Both the position numbers and the translations under genes were made by a program. This document shows positions 25,470 through 37,400 of a stretch of 64,000 nt of DNA, piece after piece; position 1 is the first letter of the stretch; the number at the start of each line of letters is the position of its first letter. The notes below the pieces were generated by a model. That model made no database searches, had not been told where the DNA came from, and worked only from the letters and a program-made list of their open reading frames with translations. Source of the DNA: Novosphingobium subterraneum (GTDB lineage: Bacteria > Pseudomonadota > Alphaproteobacteria > Sphingomonadales > Sphingomonadaceae). Where the stretch lies: assembly GCF_000807925.1 (NCBI RefSeq), contig NZ_JRVC01000022.1, positions 62,001 to 126,000 of the forward strand, read 5' to 3'.

Positions 25470-26402
25470 TCAGAGCTTGCCGGTCAGTTCCGGGACGAGC
25501 GTGAAGAGGTCGCCGACGAGGCCGATGTCGGCGACCTGGAAGATGGGCGCGTCTTCGTCCTTGTTGATGGCGATGATGGTCTTGCTGTCCTTCATGCCGG
25601 CAAGGTGCTGGATCGCGCCCGAGATGCCGACGGCGATGTAGACTTCGGGAGCCACGATCTTGCCGGTCTGGCCGACCTGATAGTCGTTGGGCACGTAGCC
25701 TGCGTCGACCGCGGCGCGGCTGGCGCCGATGCCGGCGTTCAGCTTGTCGGCGAGCGGGGTGATGATCTGCTCGAAAGTGGCAGCGTCCTTCAGCGCGCGG
25801 CCGCCCGAGACGATGATCTTGGCGCTGGTCAGTTCCGGGCGCTCGCTCTTGGCGATCTCGGCGCTGACGAAGGTCGACAACCCGCTGTCGCCGGTGGCGC
25901 TGACGGCTTCGACGCTGGCCGATCCGCCAGTGGCGGCAGCCTTGGCAAAGGCGGTGCCGCGCACGGTGATGACCAGCTTGGCGTCAGAGCTTTCGACCGT
26001 GGCGATGGCGTTGCCGGCGTAGATCGGACGGGTGAAGGTCTTGGGCCCTTCGACCGAGAGGATGTCCGAGACCTGCATCACGTCGAGCAGCGCGGCAATG
26101 CGCGGGGCGACGTTCTTGCCGGTGGTCGTGGCAGGGGCGACGAAGGCGTCGTAATCGGCCATCAGCCCGGCGACGAGCGGGGCGACGTTTTCAGCGAGCG
26201 CGTTGCCCAGCGATGCGTCGTCGGCCTTGAGCACACGGGCGACGCCGGCGATCTGCGCAGCAGCCTGTGCAGCAGCGTCGCAGTTCGATCCGGCAACCAG
26301 CGCAGTCACTTCGCCCAGTTGAGATGCGGCAGTGACGGCGGCGAGCGTGGCGTCCTTTACGGAAGCGTTGTCGTGTTCGACGAGAACGAGAACCTTGGAC
26401 AT
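25470..26402 (-). CDS. etfA: Electron transfer flavoprotein, alpha subunit
   Basis: This 310-residue FAD-binding subunit, with EtfB, carries electrons from acyl-CoA and other dehydrogenases to ETF-ubiquinone oxidoreductase. The C-terminal FAD domain shows AAVDAGYVPNDYQVGQTGK and YIAVGISGAIQHLAGM. Its ATG overlaps the etfB stop (TGATG). Confidence 0.96.
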   Translation of the reverse strand: MSKVLVLVEHDNASVKDATLAAVTAASQLGEVTALVAGSNCDAAAQAAAQIAGVARVLKADDASLGNALAENVAPLVAGLMADYDAFVAPATTTGKNVAPRIAALLDVMQVSDILSVEGPKTFTRPIYAGNAIATVESSDAKLVITVRGTAFAKAAATGGSASVEAVSATGDSGLSTFVSAEIAKSERPELTSAKIIVSGGRALKDAATFEQIITPLADKLNAGIGASRAAVDAGYVPNDYQVGQTGKIVAPEVYIAVGISGAIQHLAGMKDSKTIIAINKDEDAPIFQVADIGLVGDLFTLVPELTGKL

Positions 26403-27154
26403 CAGGCTACTCCCATTTCCTTGAGCTTGGCGACCAGCGTGTCGACATCGGGCACCTTGATGCCGGCTGAGCGCACCGGCGGTTCGCTGACCTTGAGCGT
26501 CTTGAGGCGCGGCGCGATGTCGACGCCGTAGTCGGCGGGCGACTTGGTGGCGAGCGGCTTGGACTTGGCCTTCATGATGTTGGGCAGCGAAGCATAGCGC
26601 GGCTCATTGAGGCGCAGGTCGGTGGTGACCACCGCGGGCAGCGCCAGCTTCACCGTCTGCAGGCCGCCGTCGATCTCGCGCTTGACCACCACGGCATCGC
26701 CCTCGACCGAGACTTCGTTGGCAAAGGTGCCCTGGGGCCGTCCCAGCAGCGCGGCGACCATCTGGCCGACCTGGTTGCTGTCATCGTCGATCGCCTGCTT
26801 GCCGGTGATGATCAGAGCAGGCTGCTCCTCATCGGCAATGCCCTTGATGATCTTGGCCACGGCCAGCGGCTCGACCTCGGTGCCGTCCTCGACCTGCACC
26901 AGCACCGCCCGGTCCGCACCCATCGCCAGCGCCGTGCGCAGCGTTTCCTGGCTCTTGGCAACGCCCACCGACACCGCCACGATCTCGCTCACCACGCCCT
27001 TTTCCTTCAGGCGAATGGCTTCCTCCACCGCGATCTCGTCAAACGGGTTCATGCTCATCTTCACGTTCGCAAGATCAACACCACTCCCATCCGCCTTCAC
27101 ACGTGGCTTCACGTTGTAGTCAATCACCCGCTTCACGCAGACCAGGGCTTTCAT
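26402..27154 (-). CDS. etfB: Electron transfer flavoprotein, beta subunit
   Basis: This 250-codon gene is the AMP-binding subunit of ETF. It starts MKALVCVKRVIDYN, the usual EtfB opening, at ATG 27154; the upstream extension to 27193 lacks family character. DDDSNQVGQMVAALLG and the C-terminal DVDTLVAKLKEMGV are also typical. It is translationally coupled to etfA. Confidence 0.96.
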   Translation of the reverse strand: MKALVCVKRVIDYNVKPRVKADGSGVDLANVKMSMNPFDEIAVEEAIRLKEKGVVSEIVAVSVGVAKSQETLRTALAMGADRAVLVQVEDGTEVEPLAVAKIIKGIADEEQPALIITGKQAIDDDSNQVGQMVAALLGRPQGTFANEVSVEGDAVVVKREIDGGLQTVKLALPAVVTTDLRLNEPRYASLPNIMKAKSKPLATKSPADYGVDIAPRLKTLKVSEPPVRSAGIKVPDVDTLVAKLKEMGVA

Positions 27155-27335
27155 CGCCAGGCGTCCTTTCCTTGATTCCGTAGGCCTCGGCATAATTCGC
27201 GCTTACGTAAACGTCAACTACACATCTGGCCATGCATTGGTCGGCAGGGTTAGAGTGCTGGGCGGCGCAAAAAGTTCGCCGCCGAGAAGCCCTCGTCAGC
27301 GTGGCGTGTTCGAAAGGACGTGCGGCCGGCAAATG

Positions 27336-27364
27336 AAAAGGGGCGCCGGTTGCCCGACGCCCCC
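27336..27364 (-). terminator. Intrinsic terminator after sucC
   Basis: On the minus strand, a GGGGCG-type stem with a GCAA-like loop is followed by CCCCTTTTCATTT, 27 bases downstream of the sucC stop. Confidence 0.7.
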
Positions 27365-27390
27365 TAATCAAACCGCAGTCCGGTGAAAGG

Positions 27391-28590
<1,200 letters not shown>

Positions 28591-28783
28591 GCGTTATCCC
28601 CGTTTCGAACAGGCGCGCCGCACTGGCGCAAAGGTATACGCCGCCATTGGCGCTTGACTCGGAATGCCTTAAGCACAGAGCGGGGAGCTTGAAAAGGAGC
28701 GTAAATGCGAGACTCGAAGCTATTTTTGATAACGTCTCGCAATTGCACATTGTTAGGTTCCCCGCTGTGCACGGAGGCGCAGA

Positions 28784-29560
28784 ATGATCGACTATGACCG
28801 CCTCCACCAGATCGTTCGCGCCGCCGGTGAAATGGCGCTGGGCCTGTGGCCGGGCCATGGCCACGCCCCCCAGGTGTGGGAAAAGACGCCGGGCAGCCCG
28901 GTTTGCGATGCAGACCTTGCGGTCGATGCCTTCCTGAAGCGTGAACTGGGCGCGCTCCTCCCTTCGGCCGGCTGGCTCTCCGAAGAAACGGTGGATCATC
29001 CCGAACGATTGGAACGCGGTCTGTGCTGGCTGGTCGATCCCGTGGACGGCACGCGCGACTTTGTGCGCGGGCGACCGGGCTGGTCGGTTTCGGTAGCGCT
29101 GGTGAGCGAGGGGCGGCCGCTGATCGGGGCGCTGAGCGCGCCTGCCCGGGGCGAATACTGGTCAGCAGTCGCGGGCCAAGGTGCAGAGCGGAATGGCAGC
29201 AAGCTTCAAGCCAGCACGCGCACCGTGCTGGCGGGATCGCGCGTGCCCGCCGACAGCCTGCCCAAGGCCGACGCCGATCTCGTGACCGTCGACAAGCCCA
29301 ACTCTATCGCACTGCGCATCGCCATGGTCGGTGCCAACGAGGCGGATCTTCTGGCGACGCTGCGCTGGGGCTTCGAATGGGACATCGCCGCCGCCACGCT
29401 GATCGCCCGCGAGGCAGGCGCGGTCGTGTCCGACGCCTTCGGCAAACCGCTCGACTACAACAAGCGCGACCCGCGCGCGTTCGGGCTGCTGGTAACTGCC
29501 CCGGCGATCCATGCCGCTGCGGTTGAGCGGCTGGCGGAGCGTGCGGCGAAGCTGGCTTAA
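28784..29560 (+). CDS. cysQ: 3'(2'),5'-bisphosphate nucleotidase of the inositol monophosphatase family
   Basis: This 258-residue metal-dependent phosphatase probably hydrolyses PAP formed during sulfate assimilation or transfer. Motifs are WLSEETVDHPERL, the metal site DPVDGTRDFVRG, and WDIAAATLIAREAGAVVSD. GGAGG precedes the ATG. An inositol monophosphatase role cannot be excluded. The stop overlaps that of the convergent aldo/keto reductase gene by four bases. Confidence 0.85.
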   Translation: MIDYDRLHQIVRAAGEMALGLWPGHGHAPQVWEKTPGSPVCDADLAVDAFLKRELGALLPSAGWLSEETVDHPERLERGLCWLVDPVDGTRDFVRGRPGWSVSVALVSEGRPLIGALSAPARGEYWSAVAGQGAERNGSKLQASTRTVLAGSRVPADSLPKADADLVTVDKPNSIALRIAMVGANEADLLATLRWGFEWDIAAATLIAREAGAVVSDAFGKPLDYNKRDPRAFGLLVTAPAIHAAAVERLAERAAKLA

Positions 29561-30552
29561 TCGAAATCTTCCGTATCGATCGTCGGCAAAATCGCGCCGG
29601 CATAGCGATGGCCGGAGACCGTCTGCTGGTTGATCAGCGCGTCGACCTCGGCAGCGACGACAGCGGCGATTTCCCAGTCCCACCGCGCGATGTTCTCTTC
29701 GAGATGTGCAATCTTGCCGGTGCCGGGAATGGCAACGACATGTTCGCCACGTGAGAGGACCCAGGCGAGCGACAACTGCGCAGGAGTGACCCCTTCCCTC
29801 GCCGCAATTGCGTTGAATGAATCCACCAGCGCAAGATTCTTGTCCCAGTTCTCGCCGATGAAACGCGGCATGGCCTTGCGAATATCGCCATCGGGCAGCG
29901 CTTGCGGATCGCGCAGGCCATTGGCGAGCACGCCGCGTGCCACGGGCGAGAAGGCGACGAAAGCGGTACCGAGATCCTTGCACGCCTCGAGCACGGCGAT
30001 TTCCGCCTGGCGCGTCCATGGCGAATATTCGGTCTGCATCGCGGCGATGGGGTGAACCGAAGCAGCACGGCGGAGGGTCTCGGCCGACATCTCGGACAAG
30101 CCGATGCCACCGATCTTTCCCTCCTTGACGAGGTCGGCCATCGCCCCGACCGATTCCTCGATCGGCACGTTCCTGTCGCGCCGGTGCATGTAGTAGAGAT
30201 CGATGTGATCGGTCTGCAGCAGCTTGAGCGAGATCTCGAGTTCGCTGCGGATCGTATCGGGATGGCAATCAACGCCGCGCTTCTCGCCGCTGGCAAAAAT
30301 GCCCATCTTCGAGGCGAGGAACACCTTGTCGCGACGGCCCTTCAGCGCGTTACCGACCTGCGTTTCATTGTGTCCCAGGCCATAGAGGCGGGCAGTGTCG
30401 AAATGGTCGTAGCCTATGTCGACCGCGTGCTGGAGCAGGCGGATGCCCTCTTCTTCGCTTGGGCGGCCAGCGTAGGCCCAGCTTAGCGACATGCAGCCGA
30501 GACCGATCGGGTTGGTCTCGCGTCCGTTGATCTTGCGGCGCTGAATGGGCAT
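29557..30552 (-). CDS. Aldo/keto reductase
   Basis: This 331-residue NADP-dependent (beta/alpha)8 oxidoreductase shows YDHFDTARLYGLGHNE with the catalytic Asp and Tyr, the Lys region FLASKMG, and His in IDLYYMHRRD. The C-terminal IPGTGKIAHLEENI is the cofactor phosphate-binding end. ATG 30552 follows GGAGACC. It resembles the yakC/perakine-reductase group. The substrate is unknown. Confidence 0.9.
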   Translation of the reverse strand: MPIQRRKINGRETNPIGLGCMSLSWAYAGRPSEEEGIRLLQHAVDIGYDHFDTARLYGLGHNETQVGNALKGRRDKVFLASKMGIFASGEKRGVDCHPDTIRSELEISLKLLQTDHIDLYYMHRRDRNVPIEESVGAMADLVKEGKIGGIGLSEMSAETLRRAASVHPIAAMQTEYSPWTRQAEIAVLEACKDLGTAFVAFSPVARGVLANGLRDPQALPDGDIRKAMPRFIGENWDKNLALVDSFNAIAAREGVTPAQLSLAWVLSRGEHVVAIPGTGKIAHLEENIARWDWEIAAVVAAEVDALINQQTVSGHRYAGAILPTIDTEDFD

Positions 30553-30634
30553 CGAACTGGTCTCCTTTGTCAGAGCCGATGCCAGTCTCGGCCCGCGCCG
30601 GTCAACGCCCAATCGTATGTTCCGCATAGCAAAC

Positions 30635-30658
30635 GGCGCCGCCCAGGTGGGCGACGCC
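30635..30658 (-). terminator. Possible weak terminator downstream of the OmpA lipoprotein gene
   Basis: GGCGCCGCCC and GGGCGACGCC form a 10-bp stem with one mismatch and an AGGT loop. On the minus strand it is followed by GTTTGCT only, so termination may be weak. Confidence 0.35.
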
Positions 30659-30678
30659 GCTGACATGTGCTTCAGTGC

Positions 30679-31371
30679 TTACTGGCCCGAGCGTGCCGCG
30701 TTCACATCGTCCTGACTGATGGGGACGATCTTGATCTCGACGCGGCGGTTGGCCTGACGGCCCTGCTCGGAATCATTCGAGGCGATCGGCTGCGATTCGC
30801 CGAAGCCCTGGCTGCGAATGCGGGCGTAACCCACGCCCCGCGAGATCAGGTAATCGGCAACGGCGCGGGCACGGCGTTCCGAAAGGGCCTGATTGTAGGC
30901 GTCCGAACCAGTCGAATCGGTGTGACCATACACGTCGATCAGCGAGTTCGGGTACTGGACCAGCGACTGGGCGACGCGATCGAGCGTTGCGGCAAAGCCG
31001 GGCTTCACGGTCGAGCTGTCGACGTCGAATGTCACGCCATTGGGCAGATTGACGAGAATGGCGTTGCCGCCATCGGTCTCGGTCACGTCAACGCCGGTGC
31101 CTGCGGTCTGTTCGCGCAGCTCCTTGATCTGCTTGTCCTTCTGGTAACCGATAACGCCACCGGCCACGCCACCGATGCCGGCGCCGACGATGCGTCCGGT
31201 CTTGCCGCCGATCAGCCCACCGAGCAGGGCGCCACCAAGCGCGCCGCCGATGCCGCCGATGGCCGTACGCGAAACCTTCTTTTCGCCGGTGTTGGGATCG
31301 GTGACGCAGGCCGACAGACTGACCAGCGAAACCGCGCACAGGCTCGACATAAGAACACGACGGATTTTCAT
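30679..31371 (-). CDS. OmpA-family peptidoglycan-binding lipoprotein with glycine-zipper region
   Basis: This 230-residue protein has a lipoprotein signal with SLSAC (Cys about residue 22). A glycine-zipper membrane segment follows (GGIGGALGGALLGGLIGGK, then GAGIGGVAGGVIGY). The C-terminal OmpA domain has the peptidoglycan-binding signature VYGHTDSTGSDAYNQALSER with NRRVEI. It tethers the outer membrane to peptidoglycan. Related proteins (YiaD/Pal type) are common in this group. ATG 31371 was chosen because the lipobox follows directly. Confidence 0.92.
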   Translation of the reverse strand: MKIRRVLMSSLCAVSLVSLSACVTDPNTGEKKVSRTAIGGIGGALGGALLGGLIGGKTGRIVGAGIGGVAGGVIGYQKDKQIKELREQTAGTGVDVTETDGGNAILVNLPNGVTFDVDSSTVKPGFAATLDRVAQSLVQYPNSLIDVYGHTDSTGSDAYNQALSERRARAVADYLISRGVGYARIRSQGFGESQPIASNDSEQGRQANRRVEIKIVPISQDDVNAARSGQ

Positions 31372-31549
31372 TTCCTGTCCCCTTTTACCAGCATCCGGAC
31401 ACGAGCTTAGCGCCGCAATGCCGCTTTGACAGGGTGAAATACGCCCACTTCGACTGAACGGTTCCCGAACGGGAACTTGAGTTTCGCAATCATCAGGAAC
31501 AATCCTCGCGCTATTCGCCTTTCCCCCTAAATCTGTTAGGGGCCTTTGC

Positions 31550-32878
31550 GTGACACCTTTTCCCTGGTCTGACGTCCTCGTGATCCTGGGCCTCGTTGTG
31601 CTCAATGGCCTGTTTTCCATGTCGGAACTGGCGATTGTCTCTGCACGACCTGCCCGCCTGAAAGTCGCCGCCGAAGAGGGCAGCAAGGGCGCGAAAGTTG
31701 CTTTGGCGCTGGCGGCTGACCCCGGCAAATTTTTATCGACAGTGCAGATCGGCATCACGCTGGTGGGCATCATCGCAGGTGCCTATTCGGGGTCGAGCCT
31801 TGGCGGACCGACAGCCGAGCGGCTTCAGGCCTGGGGATTCCCGGCGCAGTATGCCGACGACGCTGGCTTCGTCATCGTCATCGCCATCACCACGTACCTC
31901 AGCCTCGTTGTCGGCGAACTGGTGCCAAAGCAACTGGCGTTGCGCGCGGCGGAACCGATTGCCAAACTGGCGGCGCCGTCCATGGCGCTGATGTCGAAGA
32001 TCACCGCGCCGTTCGTCTGGCTGCTGGACAATTCCTCCAGCGCGATCATCCGCCTGCTTGGCCTGAAGCAGGGCAGCGAGCAGGAAGTGACCGCCGAGGA
32101 ACTCCACATGATCTTCGCCGAGGCCACGCGCTCGGGCGTGATCGAGGAGGACGAGCGGGCCATCATGACCGGGATCATGCGCCTTGCCGAACGGCCGGTG
32201 CGAGAAGTGATGACGCCGCGTACCGAGCTTCACTGGATCGAACGCAAGGCGAGCGAAGCCGAACTGCGCGAAGCGATCGACGATAGTCCCCACTCGCTGC
32301 TGCTGGTTGCGGACGGATCTGTCGATCGCATCGTCGGGGTGGTGAAGGTGCGCGACGTGTTCTCGACGCTGCTGCGCGGGCGCAAGGTGCAACTCGGGCG
32401 GCTGATGAAGAAGCCGGCGATCGTGCCTGACCAGCTCGACACGATGGATGCACTCGGCATGATCCAGCAAGCTGAAGTGGCGATCGCACTGGTCCATGAC
32501 GAGTATGGCCACCTCGAAGGCATCGTCACGCCGGCAGACCTGCTGGCAGCGATTGCCGGGAACTTCGTCGGCCACGCCGATGCCGGCGACGAGCCCATGG
32601 TGGTCGAGCGCGAGGACGGATCGCTGCTGATCTCGGGCGCCCTGCCCGCCGATGCCCTGGCCGACCGGCTCGGGCTTGACCTGCCTGATGACCGCGAGTT
32701 TGCAACCACAGCCGGCTACTGCCTGTCAGTGCTCAAGAAGCTGCCCAACGAGGGCGAGCATTTCCACGACCAGGGATGGCGGTTCGAGGTGGTCGACATG
32801 GATGGCCGCAAGATCGACAAGCTGCTGGTGTGCCGGACCAAGGCCATGCCTGCGGTAGCGCCCGATGGCGACGGTTGA
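31550..32878 (+). CDS. HlyC/CorC-family transporter (CNNM, two CBS, CorC domain)
   Basis: This 442-residue membrane protein has an N-terminal CNNM domain with about four helices, including NGLFSMSELAIVSARPARL and VVGELVPKQLALR. A CBS pair follows around residues 210-340 (VREVMTPRTELHWIER; HDEYGHLEGIVTPADLL). The C-terminus is a CorC/HlyC domain (EFATTAGYCLSVLKKLPNEG). Family members are linked to magnesium/cobalt efflux; the name hemolysin is historical. The GTG start at 31550 follows AGGGG. Confidence 0.92.
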   Translation: MTPFPWSDVLVILGLVVLNGLFSMSELAIVSARPARLKVAAEEGSKGAKVALALAADPGKFLSTVQIGITLVGIIAGAYSGSSLGGPTAERLQAWGFPAQYADDAGFVIVIAITTYLSLVVGELVPKQLALRAAEPIAKLAAPSMALMSKITAPFVWLLDNSSSAIIRLLGLKQGSEQEVTAEELHMIFAEATRSGVIEEDERAIMTGIMRLAERPVREVMTPRTELHWIERKASEAELREAIDDSPHSLLLVADGSVDRIVGVVKVRDVFSTLLRGRKVQLGRLMKKPAIVPDQLDTMDALGMIQQAEVAIALVHDEYGHLEGIVTPADLLAAIAGNFVGHADAGDEPMVVEREDGSLLISGALPADALADRLGLDLPDDREFATTAGYCLSVLKKLPNEGEHFHDQGWRFEVVDMDGRKIDKLLVCRTKAMPAVAPDGDG

Positions 32879-32893
32879 AGCTCACGTCGGATG

Positions 32894-32975
32894 CTTCGAC
32901 AAGCTCAGCATGAGCGGGCTTATTTGAGACCATCGCGCCACACCTTCGACGTCCGCTCGTCCTGAGCCTGTCGAA
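32894..32975. repeat. REP-like imperfect inverted repeat
   Basis: CTTCGACAAGCTCAGCATGA and its near-complement CGTCCTGAGCCTGTCGAAG flank about 35 bases. This type of dispersed palindrome is common between genes in sphingomonads and related bacteria. It lies between the convergent CorC-type and gltD genes. Confidence 0.75.
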
Positions 32976-32985
32976 GGATGCCAAC

Positions 32986-33020
32986 GAAAAAAGGGGCGCC
33001 GCTGCGGACGCCCCTTTCTT
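32986..33020. terminator. Bidirectional intrinsic terminator between the CorC-type gene and gltD
   Basis: A run of A residues, GGGGCGCC, a short loop, GGACGCCCC and TTTCTT form a stem usable on both strands. It lies 20-55 bases downstream of the gltD stop. Confidence 0.7.
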
Positions 33021-33040
33021 GATCGGCTAACGCCTAAAGA

Positions 33041-34474
<1,434 letters not shown>

Positions 34475-34487
34475 TGTAATCTAACCC

Positions 34488-37400
34488 TTACTCAGCCGCG
34501 ACCGAGGCGGCTTCGAGGCGCTCGGCCTCCATCTGACGGAGCGCCCGCGCATAGTCGCGCGGCATGACCTTGACGAACTTCGCGAGCGATTCACCCCAGT
34601 TGTCGAGGATCTCGCGAGCGCGCTTGCTGCCGGTGTAGAGATGGTGGCGTTCCACCAGCACCCGCAGGCGTTCGGCATCGTGACGCAGCATGTCGCCCAT
34701 GCCGTAGTCGTAGACATCGATCCCGCGCTGCTGCGGACGGCCTGTACCATCGTCTTCGTCGCGCTCTGCCGAGATCGGCAGGACATCGACCATCGCGCCG
34801 TTGACGAGCTGTGCGAAGTTGCCGTCGACGTCGTAGACGTAAGCGACGCCGCCCGACATGCCTGCCGCAAAGTTGCGTCCGGTCTTGCCGAGGACGACGA
34901 CGACGCCGCCGGTCATGTATTCGCAGCCGTGATCGCCAGTGCCTTCGACTACCGCGAGGGCGCCCGAGTTGCGCACCGCGAAGCGCTCACCGCCGACGCC
35001 GTTGAAGTAGGCCTCACCGGCGATCGCACCATAGAGCACGGTGTTGCCGACGATGATGTTCTCGGTCGGGTCACGATCGACATGGCTCGGCTGGCGGACG
35101 ATCACGCGGCCGCCCGACAGGCCCTTGCCGACATAGTCGTTGGCATCGCCGACGAGATCGAGCGTCACGCCATGCGCGAGGAACGCGCCGAACGACTGCC
35201 CTGCCACACCCTTGAACGAGATGTGGATGGTGTTGTCCGGCAGGCCCTTGTGCCCGTACTTCTTGGCCACTTCGCCCGAGAGCATCGCGCCGACCGTGCG
35301 GTTGACGTTGATGACCTTGCGTTCGAGGCGGACCGGTTCACCCTTGTCAAAGGCCGGAGCGCTGGCAGCGATCAGGTCCTTGTCGAGCGCGGCTTCGAGA
35401 CCGTGATCCTGCGTCTCGCTCCAGTTCAGAGTCGTGCCTTCGACCGGCTCCACCTTGTGCAGCAGCTTCGACAGATCGACGCCCTGTGCCTTCCAGTGCG
35501 ACACGGCCTTCTTCACGTCGAGGCGGTCCACGCGGCCGACCATCTCGGCAACCGTGCGGAAGCCCATTTCGGCCATGATCGCGCGCAGCTCTTCGGCGAC
35601 GAAGAAGAAGTAGTTGATCACGTGTTCAGGCTGGCCGGTGAACCGCGCACGCAGGACCGGGTCCTGGGTGGCGACGCCGACCGGGCAAGTGTTGAGATGG
35701 CACTTGCGCATCATGATGCAGCCCGCCGCGATCAGCGGCGCGGTGGCAAAGCCGAACTCGTCAGCGCCGAGCAGCGCGGCAACCGCGACGTCACGGCCCG
35801 TGCGCAGGCCACCATCAGCCTGCACGCAGATGCGGCTGCGCAGATTGTTGAGCAGCAGGGTCTGCTGGGTTTCGGCAAGGCCGATTTCCCATGGGCTGCC
35901 GGCGTGCGTCAGGGAGGTCAGCGGCGAAGCACCGGTGCCGCCTTCGTAGCCCGAGATCGTCACGTGGTCGGCGCGTGCCTTGGACACGCCCGCTGCCACG
36001 GTGCCGACGCCCACTTCGGACACCAGCTTGACCGAGATGCGCGCGCCGGTGTTCACGTTCTTGAGATCGTGAATGAGCTGCGCGAGATCTTCGATCGAGT
36101 AGATGTCGTGGTGCGGCGGCGGCGAGATCAGGCCGACGCCCGGGGTCGAGTGACGGGTCTTGCCGATGGTCTTGTCGACCTTGTCACCCGGCAGCTGGCC
36201 GCCTTCACCGGGCTTTGCGCCCTGCGCCATCTTGATCTGCACGTCGTCGGCATTGACGAGGTATTCCGCGGTGACACCGAAGCGGCCCGATGCGACCTGC
36301 TTGATCGCCGAGCGCATCGAATCGCCATTGGCGAGCGGCTTGAAGCGCGCGGGGTCCTCACCACCTTCGCCGGTGTTCGACTTGCCGCCGATGCGGTTCA
36401 TCGCCACGGCGAGCGTGGTGTGCGCCTCCCACGAGATCGAGCCGTAGCTCATCGCGCCGGTGGCGAAGCGCTTGACGATTTCGGCAGCTGGTTCAACTTC
36501 TTCAAGCGGGACCGGCTGATCAGCCTTCTTCAACTCCATCAACCCGCGGATGGTGAGCATCCGTTCAGACTGGTCGTTGATCGACTCTGCGAACTCACGA
36601 TACTTTTCAGGCGTGTTGCCACGAACCGCGTGCTGCAGGTTGGCGATGTTCGATGCCGTCCAGGCATGCTCTTCGCCGCGCAGGCGCAGCTGGTACATGC
36701 CACCCACATCGAGCATCTTCTTGTAGATCGGATTGTCGCCATAGGCCGTGGCGTGACGGCGCACGGTCTCTTCCGCGATTTCCTTGAGGCCAACGCCTTC
36801 GATCGTCGTGGCGGTGCCGGTGAAATAGGCATTCACGAAATCGGTCGACAGGCCGACGGCGTCGAAGATCTGGGCACCGCAGTAGGACTGGTAGGTCGAG
36901 ATGCCCATCTTGGACATGACCTTGAGGATGCCCTTGCCGATGGCCTTGATATAGTTCTTCTTGACGTCCTTGGCCTCGAGCGGAAGCTCCTTGGCAACGC
37001 GGATCTGCTCCAGCGTTTCGAACGCCAGATAGGGGTTGATCGCTTCGGCGCCGTAGCCCGCAAGCACGCAGAAGTGGTGAACTTCGCGCGCTTCGCCCGT
37101 TTCGACGACGAGACCGGTCTGCATGCGCAGCCCCTGACGGACGAGGTGCTGGTGCACTGCAGCCGTTGCCAGCGCGGCCGGCATCGGAATGCGCGATTCA
37201 CACTGGGCGCGGTCAGACAGGATCAGGATGTTCTTGTCGGCGAGAACGGCTTCGGTGGCCGCCCAGCACATTTCCTTGATCGCCATTTCGAGGCCATCGG
37301 CGCCGCTGGCGGCATCCCATGTCGTGTCGATGGTACCGGTACGGAAGGCACCGTCGAGCGCGGCTTCGACCGAGCGGATCTTGGCGACGTCCTCGTTGGT